Shown: in pieces, positions 17,405 to 26,637 of the stretch | How the letters are laid out: every line of letters begins with the position of its first letter | Numbering within the stretch: position 1 is the first letter of the stretch | Assembly: GCF_019219825.1 (NCBI RefSeq) | Contig: NZ_JAHUXH010000004.1 | Coordinates: 248,001-312,000, forward strand | Length of the DNA: 64,000 nucleotides | Direction of reading: 5' to 3' | From: Streptomyces sp. TRM70350 | Lineage (GTDB): Bacteria > Actinomycetota > Actinomycetes > Streptomycetales > Streptomycetaceae | The notes under the pieces: model-generated | What the model was told of the DNA's origin: nothing | Seen by the model: only the letters and a program-made list of their open reading frames with translations | Database searches by the model: none | Translations under genes and position numbers: made by a program

Positions 17405-17722
17405 GACGGGCTGCCCCCTCGTGTGCGGTGGCGGCCCCCTGCCGCCACCTTTCGTTTCGAAGGTATGGGCCGGATAAAGCCATCTCGTCGTGCTGCCCGG
17501 TGAAGCGCCGGGGCCCCGGATCCTCCGGACGGCCACCCCGTCCTCAGCACTGGGGAGGACATCGGCCCCCTACATCTATCGGCGCATGTCCGGGTCGATG
17601 ATCAGCGATCCGCTCATGGCGCCGGTCGTGCCGACACGCGATGACGAAGCGTTGCTGAACAAGTCACAGGTGCGTGCAGGCCCGCCCCCCGCGGGGGCAC
17701 GACGGCCGCTTAGGGTGGACGG
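17405..17722. other. 318-bp intergenic region between divergent genes
   Basis: This region lies between the starts of the MMPL gene and the DUF1697 gene and should hold both promoters. A short open stretch on either strand near 17570-17690 looks weakly coding but has no recognisable product. Confidence 0.4.
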
Positions 17723-18277
17723 ATGACGACGTATGCGGCGCTGCTGCGCGGAATCAACGTGGGCGGCAGCAAGAAGGTCCCGATGGCCGACCTGCGCGCC
17801 GTGCTGGAGAGCCTCGGTTACGACGCCGTGCGCACGTATCTGCAGAGCGGCCAGGCCGTGTTCACGAGCGAGCACGGCGACGAGGAGTCCCTGGCCGCGG
17901 AGCTCACGCAGGCGATCGGGAAACGGTTCGGCTTCGGGGTGGACGTCATCGTGCGAGACCACGCCTGTCTGAGGGCGGTTGCCGACAACTGCCCGTTCCC
18001 GGCCGCCGAGCTGGAGGCCAGGCAGCTGCACGCCACGTACTTCTCCGCGCCGGTCGACGGGGAGCGTTTCGCCGAGATCGACCAGGCGGCTTTCCGCCCC
18101 GAGGAGTTCCGGCTCGGTGACCGCGTCCTGTACCTGTACGCGCCGAACGGCCTGGGCCGCTCCAAGCTCGCCGAGTACCTGGCCAAACCCCGGCTGAACA
18201 AGGGCGTGATCGCCACGACCAGGAACTGGAACACCGTCGTCAAACTCGTGGAACTCACCGAACCGACGGCAGGGTGA
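17723..18277 (+). CDS. DUF1697 domain-containing protein
   Basis: The 184-residue protein is of the DUF1697 family, recognised from TYAALLRGINVGGSKKVPMA, the LESLGYDAVRTYLQSGQAVF block and the end LNKGVIATTRNWNTVVKL. Members are small cytoplasmic alpha/beta proteins with no known function. It fills the usual family length. ATG 17723 has only a weak purine stretch upstream. It is convergent with the broken aldo/keto reductase gene at 18320. Confidence 0.9.
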   Translation: MTTYAALLRGINVGGSKKVPMADLRAVLESLGYDAVRTYLQSGQAVFTSEHGDEESLAAELTQAIGKRFGFGVDVIVRDHACLRAVADNCPFPAAELEARQLHATYFSAPVDGERFAEIDQAAFRPEEFRLGDRVLYLYAPNGLGRSKLAEYLAKPRLNKGVIATTRNWNTVVKLVELTEPTAG

Positions 18278-18319
18278 CTCTCCGCAGGCCCAGCAGCGCG
18301 CTCTGACCCAGCGGCAAGG

Positions 18320-19167
18320 TCAAGCCAGGGCGTCCAGCCGGGCCCGGTCGGCCGGGGAGAGCCGTACGGCACCGGCGTCCAGGTTCTCCTCCAGATGTGC
18401 GAGCGAACCGGTTCCAGGCGTCGGGCAGAGCACCGGGGAGTGATGGAGCAGCCAGGCCAGGGCGACCTGACCGGGCGTCGCCCCGTGCGCGGCGGCGATG
18501 TCGGCGCACTCCGGGTAGGCGGTCAACGTCCCGTTTCCCAGCGGAAACCAGGGCAGAAACGCGATTCCCCGGGTTTCGCACAGCCGCAGCAGCGGCTCCG
18601 AGGAGCGGTCGAGCAGGTTGTAGCGGTTCTGCACGGACGCCACGGAGGTCACCTCCATTGCTGCTTCGAGCTGTTCGGCCGTCACCGTGTCCAGACCGAT
18701 GTGCCGGACCTTCCCCTCGGCGCGCAACGCGCCCAGCACACCGAGCTGTTCGGCCATGGGCACCTTCGGGTCGATCCGATGCAGCTGGTACAGGTCGATG
18801 GTGTCCAGCCGCAGCCGCCGAGGCTGGCCTCGCACATCGCCCGCAGCCGCTCGGGCTGCCCGTCCACGTGCCATGCGCTGTCACTGGTCCGTACGACGCC
18901 GCCCTTGGTGGCGATCACCAGCCCCGCGGGATAGGGGTGCAGGGCCTGGGCCACCAGCTCCTCGGCGAGGGACGGGCCGTAGTTGTCCGCGGTGTCGATC
19001 AGCGTGACTCCCCGCTCGACGGCCCGCCGCAGCACGGCCACCGCGTCACGGGCATGCCCGCGCGGCCCCCAGTACCCGGGGCCGGTCAGCTGCGCGGTGC
19101 CGTAGCCGAGCCGGCGGACGCGCAGTTCGCCGCCGAGCAGGAAGGTTTCCGGGATCTCCTGGGCCAT
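18320..19167 (-). pseudogene. Aldo/keto reductase, single-base frameshift
   Basis: Two overlapping frames together encode one intact-looking aldo/keto reductase of about 281 residues. The first frame (from ATG 19167) gives RLGYGTAQLTGPGYWG, TLIDTADNYGPSLAEEL (catalytic Asp and Tyr) and LVIATKGG (Lys). The second gives LDTIDLYQLHRID (His) through CPTPGTGSLAHLEENL. They meet in the GC-rich run at 18815-18821, where one base appears to be missing. The family uses NADPH to reduce aldehydes and ketones. All four catalytic residues survive, so a sequencing error or a very recent mutation is as likely as an old pseudogene. Confidence 0.8.
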
Positions 19168-19269
19168 TCGGTGGATGTTACACGCATCCGCGCCGGGCAA
19201 GCCCGGGCGCTGGATCGCTCGTAGATTGGAAGTGCCAGCAGTCGCGCTCACGGCCATGGAGAGCGCGTA

Positions 19270-20505
19270 ATGACAGCGGACATCGCTTTCACGGCGTTCT
19301 TCGACGCCACACCAAGCCCGTACCTGGTGCTGGACACGGACCTGGTGATCCACTACGCCAATCCGGCATACCTGCAGAGCACCGGCCGGACCAGGGACGA
19401 GCTGATCGGGAAGTACTTCTTCGACGCCCTGCCGGAAAACCCCGGCACCGTCGACGACGCACAACGCAATCTGGAGACGTCACTGCGCCGGGTCCTGGAG
19501 ACCGGGAAACCGGACAGCCTGGTGCTGCAGCGGTACGACATCCCCGCCCCCGACCAGCCGGGCGGGTTCGAGGAGCGTTGGTGGTCCGAGATCCACACCC
19601 CGATTCCCGGGCCTGACGGCAAGGTGAAGTGGATCGTCCAACGGGCCGAGGACGTCACCGCCTTCGCCCACTCACGCCGGGCACGCCGACTGACCGGGGA
19701 GTACACCGAGCGGGAGAAGGGCATGGCAGCCGAGCTGTACTTGCGGGCCCGCGAGCTGCACCGGCTGAACCAGGAACTGCGTCAGGCCCACGCCCGTGAA
19801 CGGCAGGTCGCCGTCACCCTGCAGGAAGCCATGCTCTACGTCCCCGACCTGGACCGGCACAACAACATCGCCGTGCGCTACCTCCCGGCGACGACATCAC
19901 TCAACGTGTGCGGCGACTGGTACGACGTCGTCGACCTGCCACCCGACCGCTACGCCGCGGCGGTCGGAGACGTCGTCGGCCACGGCCTGGACGCCGCGGC
20001 CGTCATGGGCATGCTTCGCAGCGCCCTGAGCGCGGTCATCCGCGCCATTCCCAGCCCCGCCCAGGCCCTGGAAGTCCTCGGTCTGTACGCCCGCTCCCTG
20101 GAAGGCGCCACAGCCGCAACCGCGGTCAAGGCACTCATCGACACCCGCAGCAGGCTGATCATCTACAGCAACGCCGGGCACCCACCGCCCGTCCTGCTCC
20201 ACACCGACGGGACCTGGGAACTACTGGACCAGGCGACCGATCCCCCGCTCGGCGCCCGCCTGCACCATGTCCCCCGCCCCCAGGCCAGCCTGTCCTACGC
20301 CCCGGGTGACACCCTCGTTCTCTACACCGACGGCCTCATCGAACGTCGCGACGAAGACATCGACGTCGGCCTGGCACGCCTCACCACAGCCCTGGCCCAG
20401 GACAGCACCCTCGCCCACGACCAGCTCGCCGACGCGCTGCTGACCCGCCTCGGCGTCGCCGACGGCGCCCCCGACGACATCGCCCTCGTCGTCATCCGTC
20501 TATGA
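19270..20505 (+). CDS. PAS domain PP2C-type (SpoIIE-like) serine phosphatase
   Basis: The 411-residue protein has a PAS/PAC sensor (residues about 1-130: FFDATPSPYLVLDTDLVI, YANPAYLQSTGRTRDELIGK, VQRAEDVT). A helical coiled-coil linker follows (135-185, RARELHRLNQELRQAHARER), then a SpoIIE phosphatase domain (190-411) with GDWYDVVDLP, VGDVVGHGLDAAAVMG, AGHPPPVLL and PDDIALVVIRL; these carry the metal-binding Asp residues. Such proteins usually dephosphorylate anti-anti-sigma factors and so switch alternative sigma factors. There are no membrane segments. It is divergent from the aldo/keto reductase gene. No sigma, anti-sigma or STAS gene is nearby, so the partner is elsewhere. Confidence 0.92.
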   Translation: MTADIAFTAFFDATPSPYLVLDTDLVIHYANPAYLQSTGRTRDELIGKYFFDALPENPGTVDDAQRNLETSLRRVLETGKPDSLVLQRYDIPAPDQPGGFEERWWSEIHTPIPGPDGKVKWIVQRAEDVTAFAHSRRARRLTGEYTEREKGMAAELYLRARELHRLNQELRQAHARERQVAVTLQEAMLYVPDLDRHNNIAVRYLPATTSLNVCGDWYDVVDLPPDRYAAAVGDVVGHGLDAAAVMGMLRSALSAVIRAIPSPAQALEVLGLYARSLEGATAATAVKALIDTRSRLIIYSNAGHPPPVLLHTDGTWELLDQATDPPLGARLHHVPRPQASLSYAPGDTLVLYTDGLIERRDEDIDVGLARLTTALAQDSTLAHDQLADALLTRLGVADGAPDDIALVVIRL

Positions 20506-20584
20506 CCCTGCGTGGCCACTCGACGGTCCGCACCACAGACACGCGCCCGCCTGGCGCAGGCCGAAGCCGAGCAACCGAACGGGT

Positions 20585-21325
20585 TCAGGCCCCTACTGCC
20601 AGCGGCATCGGCGCCCGCGCCCGGTCATACCGCTCCAGCAGCACCCGGGCCACCTCCGGCGCCGGTCCCAGCACATCGGCGAGTACGTCCGCCTCGGCCG
20701 CCCCCCGTGCGATGCGGTCCGGCAGGAAGCCCGGGGCCAGGACGTACGGGGCGACCGCCACCCGTTCGCACCCCAACGCCCGAAGCTCCCGTACCGCGTC
20801 CTCCGTGCGGGGCAGGGATGCGGAGGCGAACGCAGGTCGCACGGCGCACCAACCGGTGTGCCGCCACTCCCGCGCGATGTCTGCGATCACTGCGATCGCC
20901 TCCGGGTCGGTGGACCCCGCCGAGGCCAGCACGACCCCGGTCGAGGCCTTGTCGGCGGGCGTCAGCCCCGCCTCGTACAGCCGCCGCTCCAGGGCGGCGA
21001 GCAGCAGCGGTGAGGGGCCGAGCACCTCCGCCTGGCGGATCCGCAGCCGCCGTGGCGCCTCCCGCAGCACCGCCGGGATGTCCGCCTTCGCATGGAAAGC
21101 ACGCGTCAGCAGCAGCGGCAACGCCACGACATCGCGGACGCCCTCCGCCGCCAGGGACTCCAGCACGCCCCGCACGGACGGGATGTTGAAGTCCAGGAAA
21201 CCGGTTTCGACACGCAGGCCCGGCCGCAGCGACCGTACCCGCCGCACCAGGGCGTGCACGGTCGCGGCGTGCCGCGGGTCGCGGCTGCCGTGGGCGATGA
21301 CCAGGAGGACCGGTTCGTGGCGCAT
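20585..21325 (-). CDS. Sirohydrochlorin chelatase (CbiX/SirB family)
   Basis: The 246-residue protein has two chelatase half-domains: LLVIAHGSRDPRHAATVHAL with the metal-binding His, then VVALPLLLTRAFHAKADIP with the second His; the second half is less conserved. Such enzymes insert iron (siroheme) or cobalt (cobalamin) into sirohydrochlorin. As the last gene of the sulfate-reduction operon, it most likely makes siroheme for the sulfite reductase at 28118. The start at 21325 lies 5 bp past the permease stop. The same gene ends the equivalent operon in S. coelicolor as I remember it. Confidence 0.88.
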   Translation of the reverse strand: MRHEPVLLVIAHGSRDPRHAATVHALVRRVRSLRPGLRVETGFLDFNIPSVRGVLESLAAEGVRDVVALPLLLTRAFHAKADIPAVLREAPRRLRIRQAEVLGPSPLLLAALERRLYEAGLTPADKASTGVVLASAGSTDPEAIAVIADIAREWRHTGWCAVRPAFASASLPRTEDAVRELRALGCERVAVAPYVLAPGFLPDRIARGAAEADVLADVLGPAPEVARVLLERYDRARAPMPLAVGA

Positions 21326-21330
21326 GGGGA

Positions 21331-22242
21331 TCAGCTCTTCACCAGCAGGCCGCGGCTGCGCAGCACCCGCCGCTCCAGCGGGCTGAAGATCAGCAGGTCG
21401 ATGGCGATACCGACGATCAGGATGAGCAGGATGGCGAGGAACACCATGGACATGGAGCTGGTGTTGCGGCCGTTCTCCAGCAACTGGCCGAGCCCCACGC
21501 CCAGGTCGGGAGAGGAAGCGATGATCTCGGCGGCCATCAGTGACCGCCACGAGAACGCCCAGCCCTGCTTCAGACCGGCCAGGTAGCCGGGCAGCGCGGC
21601 CGGCATCACGATGTGCCAGGTGCCCTTCAGACCGGTGGCCCCCAGCGTGCGGCCCGCCCGCAGGAACAGCGGCGGCACCTGGTCCACGCCCGAGACGATG
21701 CCGTTGGCGATGGACGGGACGGCGCCCAGCAGGATCACCGCGAACATCATCTGGTTGTTCAGGCCGAGCCAGATGACGGCCGGCGGCACCCAGGCCACCG
21801 ACGGCAGCGACTGCAGACCGGACAGGATCGGCCCGATCGCCGCCCGCACGAACCGCACCCGCGCCACCAGCAGCCCCAGCGGGGTGCCGATGGCCAGCGC
21901 CAGCAGGAAGCCCAGCAGGCCACGGGAGACGCTGGTCCAGATGTAGTCGAACAACGTGCCCTGCAGCCAGGCCGTCCGCACCTCGCCCCACACATCGGCG
22001 GGGGAGGGCAGCTTGCTCGGATCGTCGACGACGTTGAAGCTGATCAGCGCCTGCCACACCGCCAGCACCAGCACGATGGCGGTGACCGGCGGCACGATCT
22101 TCTGCGTGAACGTCGTGCGGAACGGCGTACGACCGGTCTGCACCGTCTCCAGCGCGTCCAGGCCCGCCTCCAGCCCGGCCAGATCGTTGCCGTCCTTGCC
22201 GTCCTTGACGTCCTTGACGGCGTGCGTGTCAGTTCTGGCCAT
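21331..22242 (-). CDS. ABC transporter permease, sulfonate/nitrate/taurine type (SsuC-like)
   Basis: The 303-residue membrane protein has six predicted segments, starting VTAIVLVLAVWQALISFNVV and ending FLAILLILIVGIAIDLLIF. The EAA-type loop (GATGLKGTWHIVMPAALPGY) contacts the ATPase. An unusual hydrophilic leader (residues 1-45) includes a short KDV/KDG repeat written in 9-bp repeats (22190-22220). ATG 22242 overlaps the end of the ATPase gene by 14 bp. It should work with the ATPase at 22229 and the lipoprotein at 23055 to import a sulfur-containing anion, probably an organosulfonate. Confidence 0.9.
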   Translation of the reverse strand: MARTDTHAVKDVKDGKDGNDLAGLEAGLDALETVQTGRTPFRTTFTQKIVPPVTAIVLVLAVWQALISFNVVDDPSKLPSPADVWGEVRTAWLQGTLFDYIWTSVSRGLLGFLLALAIGTPLGLLVARVRFVRAAIGPILSGLQSLPSVAWVPPAVIWLGLNNQMMFAVILLGAVPSIANGIVSGVDQVPPLFLRAGRTLGATGLKGTWHIVMPAALPGYLAGLKQGWAFSWRSLMAAEIIASSPDLGVGLGQLLENGRNTSSMSMVFLAILLILIVGIAIDLLIFSPLERRVLRSRGLLVKS

Positions 22243-23017
22243 GGCGGCGGATCTCCCCACGCAGTTCTTCGGTGATCTCCCGGGACAGCTCCGCCACCGC
22301 GGCGTCCTCGATGCGGCGCGGCTGCGGGATGTCGACCGTCCACTGGCGCGCGATCCGTCCCGGACGCGACGACAGCAGCACGACGCGCTGCGCGAGCCGT
22401 ACCGCCTCACGCACGTTGTGCGTCACGAACAGCACGGAAAGCCGTGTCTCGCTCCAGATCCGGGTCAGCTCGTCGTGCAGCACGTCGCGGGTGATCGCGT
22501 CCAGCGCCGCGAACGGCTCGTCCATCAGCAGCAGGTTGCTGTCCTGCGCGAGCGCGCGGGCCATCGCGACCCGCTGCCGCATACCGCCGGACAGTTCGTG
22601 GACGCGCTTTCCGTACGCCCCCTGCAGCCGGACCAGTTCCAGCAGATCCTCCGCGCGGCCGCGCCGGTCGGGCTTGGGCACGCCGCGCAGCTTCAGGGCG
22701 AGCTCGATGTTCTTGCCCGCGGTCAGCCACGGGAAGAGGGCGTGCTCCTGGAACATCAGCGCCGGCCGGCCGTCCGTGGTGATCGCGCCGGACGACGGCT
22801 TGTCGAGCCCCGCCACCAGGTTCAGCAGCGTGGACTTGCCGCAGCCCGAGGCGCCCAGGAGGGTGACGAACTCGCCGGGCGCGACATCGAGCGTGATGTC
22901 GTCGAGGACGAGTTGCTGCCCGGCGGGGCCGGCGAAGGACTTCGAGACGTGGTCGATGCGCGCGGCGTGCTCCACGGACACATCCGTGTCGGCGGCCTTG
23001 GCGAGGGCGGTTGCCAT
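22229..23017 (-). CDS. ABC transporter ATP-binding protein (SsuB/TauB-like)
   Basis: The 262-residue ATPase powers the sulfonate-type importer. Walker A is LLGASGCGKST, the Q-loop MFQEHALFPW, the signature LSGGMRQRVAMARALA, Walker B NLLLMDEPFAALD, and the H-loop FVTHNVREA. The start is set at ATG 23017, because AGGAGGT lies 7 nt upstream, the best ribosome site in the operon; the frame opens 24 nt earlier at 23041. Its 3' end overlaps the permease start, so the two are coupled. Confidence 0.93.
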   Translation of the reverse strand: MATALAKAADTDVSVEHAARIDHVSKSFAGPAGQQLVLDDITLDVAPGEFVTLLGASGCGKSTLLNLVAGLDKPSSGAITTDGRPALMFQEHALFPWLTAGKNIELALKLRGVPKPDRRGRAEDLLELVRLQGAYGKRVHELSGGMRQRVAMARALAQDSNLLLMDEPFAALDAITRDVLHDELTRIWSETRLSVLFVTHNVREAVRLAQRVVLLSSRPGRIARQWTVDIPQPRRIEDAAVAELSREITEELRGEIRRHGQN

Positions 23018-23054
23018 GGTCGTCACCTCCTGGGTACTCATCGGGTTCCGTGCC

Positions 23055-24155
23055 TTACTCGACGCCGAGACCGGCGTCGTCGACCTCGGGTTCGCCCTCG
23101 GCCATGAGGATCTTGTTCAGCGGTGTCACGTCGTAGATGCCGGTGAGGTCCGGCTTCTGCAGCAGCCCTGCCTTCACAGCGTGTTCGGCCTGGGTGGCGA
23201 GCGTGGCCGCCAGCGGATCGTCGGTGAACCGGATGGAGGGCCATGCCGGGTCGATGACGTCGGCGGGCAGCGCCTTGCCGGTGTCGGCCCTCAGCTGCGC
23301 GTTCGCCGCGGCCTTCGCCTGCTCCGGTTGCTCGTTGATCCACTTGTTGGTCCGCACCGAGGCGCGCAGTACGGCCTCGACAGCCCTCGGGTGTTCCTTC
23401 AGGAAGCTCTGCGACACGATGACGTTCGTGATCACGAACTTCTTGCCGGGCCACAGATCGGCCTCGTCCAGCAGCACCTTCGCACCCTCGGCGACCAGCA
23501 TGGACGCGGTCGGCTCCGGCACCCACGCGCCGTCGACGGAGTCCGACCTGTAGAGGTCGGGGGTGACCTTGTTGTCGGAGCGGACCACGGAGACGTCGCC
23601 CTTTCCGCTCGCCGCGTCGACCTTCCAGCCCTGCTCGGCGATCCAGTTGAGGAAGGCCACGTCCTGGGTGTTGCCGAGCTGCGGGGTGGCGATCCTCTTG
23701 CCCTTGACGTCCTTCAGGGACTTGATCTTCTCCGGGTCGACCACCAGCTTCACGCCGCCGGAGGCCGAACCGGAGATGATGCGCAGGTTCTTGCCGCCCG
23801 TCTTGAGATAGCCGTTGACGGCGGGGGAGGGGCCGATCCAGCCGATGTCGACGGAGCCCGAGTTCAGCGCCTCGATCTCCGAGGGACCGGCGTTGAACAC
23901 GGCGTACTCCGCCTTGGTGCCGCCCAGCTCCTGCTGGAAGAAGCCCTTCTCACGGCCGACCAGCGCGGTGGCGTGGGTGAGGTTCCCGAAGTAGCCGATC
24001 CGCACGGAGTCGAGACCGTCCACCTTCGCCGCCCCGGCGATCGGCTGCTCGGTGTTCTCCACGGCCTGGGAGCCGTAGCCGCAGGCCGCGAGGGCGAGCA
24101 GCGGCAGTACGGCCAGGACCGCGAGGCCGCGGCGCAGGGCGGGTGTGGCAGGCAC
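23055..24155 (-). CDS. ABC transporter substrate-binding lipoprotein (SsuA/TauA-like)
   Basis: This is a secreted lipoprotein of about 366 residues with lipobox LALAACG. The fold and motifs (SVRIGYFGNLTHATALVG, VDIGWIGPSPAVNGYL, KRIATPQLGNTQDVAFLNW) are those of the aliphatic sulfonate/taurine/nitrate binding family. It captures the substrate outside the membrane for the permease and ATPase downstream. The GTG at 24155 has GAGGAA 8 nt upstream; a second GTG at 24188 is possible. Its place in a sulfate-reduction operon suggests a sulfonate or sulfate ester ligand, not nitrate. Confidence 0.9.
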   Translation of the reverse strand: MPATPALRRGLAVLAVLPLLALAACGYGSQAVENTEQPIAGAAKVDGLDSVRIGYFGNLTHATALVGREKGFFQQELGGTKAEYAVFNAGPSEIEALNSGSVDIGWIGPSPAVNGYLKTGGKNLRIISGSASGGVKLVVDPEKIKSLKDVKGKRIATPQLGNTQDVAFLNWIAEQGWKVDAASGKGDVSVVRSDNKVTPDLYRSDSVDGAWVPEPTASMLVAEGAKVLLDEADLWPGKKFVITNVIVSQSFLKEHPRAVEAVLRASVRTNKWINEQPEQAKAAANAQLRADTGKALPADVIDPAWPSIRFTDDPLAATLATQAEHAVKAGLLQKPDLTGIYDVTPLNKILMAEGEPEVDDAGLGVE

Positions 24156-24257
24156 GGGAGGTGTTCCTCTCGGTGGCCCGGTTCGCACGCCCTTACCAGG
24201 TCGTGGCCGGGAGGTCGGCAGGTCTGTCCGGAGCGGCGCGCATGCGGTGCGCGTACG

Positions 24258-24362
24258 TCATCGCACACATCGCGTCACTCCGCCCTGCCCGCTGCCGAGG
24301 GCGCCGCTGCCGACGCGGCCGCCCTCCTTCGCGAAGGACGAGTAGAAGTCGGTCGAGGTCAT
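24258..24362 (-). CDS. Possible 34-residue protein after cysN, unknown
   Basis: An ATG two bases past the cysN stop opens a 34-codon frame beginning MTSTDFYSSFAKEGG. The first 28 codons nearly all end in G or C, as in real genes here, and a Gly/Ser-rich stretch follows. No known family is recognised and there is no clear ribosome site, but position and codon use argue against chance. It could also be the relic of a longer protein. It occupies half of the 209-bp gap before the lipoprotein gene. Confidence 0.35.
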   Translation of the reverse strand: MTSTDFYSSFAKEGGRVGSGALGSGQGGVTRCVR

Positions 24363-24364
24363 GG

Positions 24365-25699
24365 TCAGAAGTCCCACCCGTCGTCCTCGGCCTCGTCCCG
24401 GACCGGCTCCGGGGAGGCGAACGACTCGCCGACCATGCCCGCGGTGAGCGTGGTGCCGTCGCTGGGGTCGATCAGGATGAAGGAGCCGGTGCGCCGGGAG
24501 TCGGCGTAGGAGTCGACCGGCAGCGGCTCGGCGGTGCGGATCTTCACCCGGCCGATGTCGTTGGCGACGAGCTGTCCCGGATGCGGGTGCAGGGACAGGT
24601 CGTCGAGGGTGAGCCGGGACGGGATGTCCTTGACGATCGCCTTGACCGTGCGGGCGCCGTGCTTGAGCAGCACCCGGTGGCCGACGGTCAGCGGCTGGTC
24701 GGCCACATGGCAGACGGTCGCCTCGATGTCCTGGGTGGTCGGCGGCGCGTCCTTGCTGGGCACGATGAGGTCGCCGCGCGAGATGTCGAGGTCGTCCTGA
24801 AGCAGGAGGGTGACCGACTGCGTGGTCCAGGCGACGTCGACCGGCTTGCCCAGCAGGTCGATGCCGGAGATCTTCGTCGAACGGCCGGACGGCAGGACGG
24901 TGATCTGCTCACCGACGCGGAAGGTTCCCGCGGCGATCTGGCCCGCGTAGCCCCGGTAGTCGGGGTGTTCGGCGGTCTGCGGCCGGATCACGTACTGCAC
25001 GGGCAGCCGCGCGTGGCAGTGCGCCAGGTCGTGGCTGACGGGAACGGTCTCCAGGTGTTCCAGGACGGTGGGGCCGCCGTACCAGTCCATGTGCGCGGAC
25101 GGTTCCACGACGTTGTCGCCGTTGAGCGCGGAGATCGGGATCGCGGTGACCTCGGGGACGCCGAGTTCGGTGGCGTACGCCGTGAACTCCTCGGCGATCG
25201 CGCTGAAAACGGTCTCCTCGTACCCGACGAGGTCCATCTTGTTGACGGCGAGCACCACGTGCGGGACGCGCAGCAGCGCGGCGATCGCGGCGTGCCGGCG
25301 GGTCTGCTCGACCACGCCGTTGCGGGCGTCGACGAGGATCACGGTCAGCTCGGCCGTCGAGGCGCCGGTGACCATGTTGCGCGTGTACTGCACATGGCCC
25401 GGCGTGTCCGCCAGGATGAACCGGCGCCGGGCCGTGGCGAAGTAGCGGTACGCCACGTCAATGGTGATGCCCTGCTCCCGCTCGGCCCGCAGACCGTCGG
25501 TCAGCAGCGCGAGGTCGGGGGCGTCCTGGCCACGGCTCAGCGACGCGCGCTCCACCGCCTCCAGCTGGTCGGCGAGGACCGACTTGGAGTCGTGCAGCAG
25601 CCGGCCGACGAGCGTGGACTTGCCGTCGTCGACGGAGCCGGCGGTGGCGAACCGCAGCAGGGTGGTGGCCGAGAGTTCCTCGGTCGTGGTCGTGCTCAT
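24365..25699 (-). CDS. cysN: Sulfate adenylyltransferase large subunit CysN (GTPase)
   Basis: This 444-residue EF-Tu-like GTPase subunit forms ATP sulfurylase with CysD and drives formation of APS from sulfate and ATP. G-domain motifs are visible: GSVDDGKSTLVGRLL (P-loop), ILADTPGHVQYTRNM (G3), NKMDLVG (G4). Translation-factor-like domains 2 and 3 follow (AGTFRVGEQITVLPSG, VANDIGRVKI). No CysC domain is fused at the C-terminus, consistent with the separate cysC gene. It starts 2 bp past the cysD stop. Confidence 0.96.
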   Translation of the reverse strand: MSTTTTEELSATTLLRFATAGSVDDGKSTLVGRLLHDSKSVLADQLEAVERASLSRGQDAPDLALLTDGLRAEREQGITIDVAYRYFATARRRFILADTPGHVQYTRNMVTGASTAELTVILVDARNGVVEQTRRHAAIAALLRVPHVVLAVNKMDLVGYEETVFSAIAEEFTAYATELGVPEVTAIPISALNGDNVVEPSAHMDWYGGPTVLEHLETVPVSHDLAHCHARLPVQYVIRPQTAEHPDYRGYAGQIAAGTFRVGEQITVLPSGRSTKISGIDLLGKPVDVAWTTQSVTLLLQDDLDISRGDLIVPSKDAPPTTQDIEATVCHVADQPLTVGHRVLLKHGARTVKAIVKDIPSRLTLDDLSLHPHPGQLVANDIGRVKIRTAEPLPVDSYADSRRTGSFILIDPSDGTTLTAGMVGESFASPEPVRDEAEDDGWDF

Positions 25700-25701
25700 G
25701 C

Positions 25702-26637
25702 TTAGAAGTACCCCTCGCGCTTGCGGTCTTCCATCGCGGCCTCGGACAGCTTGTCGTCGGCACGCGTGGCGCCCCGTTCGGTCAGCCGGGACGCGGCGAT
25801 CTCGGTGATGACCTGCTCCAGCGTCTGCGCGTCGGAGTCGACGGCACCGGTGCAGGACATGTCGCCGACGGTCCGGTAGCGGATCAGCCGCTTCTCGACG
25901 GTCTCGCCGTCCTTGGGGCCGCCCCACTCGCCGGCGGTCAGCCACATGCCGTTGCGCTGGAACACCTCACGCTCGTGCGCGAAGTAGATCGACGGCAGCT
26001 CGATGCCCTCACGGGCGATGTACTGCCAGACGTCCAGCTCGGTCCAGTTGCTGAGCGGGAACACGCGGACGTGCTCACCGGGCGCGTGCCGCCCGTTGTA
26101 CAGGTTCCACAGCTCGGGCCGCTGCCTGCGCGGGTCCCACTGGGAGAACTCGTCGCGCAGCGAGAACACCCGCTCCTTCGCCCGCGCCTTCTCCTCGTCC
26201 CGGCGTCCGCCGCCGAACACGGCGTCGAAACGCTCGGCCTGGATCTTCTCGGTCAGCGGAAGCGTCTGCAGCGGGTTACGGGTCCCGTCCGGGCGCTCCT
26301 TGAGCACACCGCGGTCGATGTAGTCCTGCACGGACGCCACATGCAGCCGCAGGCCGTGCTGGGCCACCACACGATCCCGGTAGTCGAGGACCTCGGGGAA
26401 GTTGTGCCCGGTGTCCACATGCAGCAGCGAGAAGGGCACCGGCGCGGGCGCGAACGCCTTCAACGCCAGATGCAGCATGACGATCGAGTCCTTGCCGCCG
26501 GAGAAGAGAAGCACCGGCCGCTCGAACTCGCCCGCCACCTCGCGGAAGATGTGCACCGCCTCGGACTCCAGCGCGTCCAGATGCGACAAGGCGTACGGGG
26601 TGTCCGTCTCCTCGTTCACGCGTGCGACGGTCGTCAT
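25702..26637 (-). CDS. cysD: Sulfate adenylyltransferase small subunit CysD
   Basis: This 311-residue ATP pyrophosphatase-type subunit is the catalytic half of ATP sulfurylase. LLFSGGKDSIVMLHLALKA is the PP-loop, and HVDTGHNFPEV, FDAVFGGGRRDEEKARAKE and FPLSNWTELDVWQYI are family blocks. The ATG at 26637 overlaps the cysC stop in an ATGA arrangement, so translation is likely coupled. The protein is cytoplasmic and pairs with CysN. Confidence 0.96.
   Translation of the reverse strand: MTTVARVNEETDTPYALSHLDALESEAVHIFREVAGEFERPVLLFSGGKDSIVMLHLALKAFAPAPVPFSLLHVDTGHNFPEVLDYRDRVVAQHGLRLHVASVQDYIDRGVLKERPDGTRNPLQTLPLTEKIQAERFDAVFGGGRRDEEKARAKERVFSLRDEFSQWDPRRQRPELWNLYNGRHAPGEHVRVFPLSNWTELDVWQYIAREGIELPSIYFAHEREVFQRNGMWLTAGEWGGPKDGETVEKRLIRYRTVGDMSCTGAVDSDAQTLEQVITEIAASRLTERGATRADDKLSEAAMEDRKREGYF

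Noticed and set aside
20585..22057. Fusion of permease and chelatase in one frame
   Set aside because: The upstream part is an off-frame reading of the permease; the chelatase has its own ATG at 21325 right after the permease stop.
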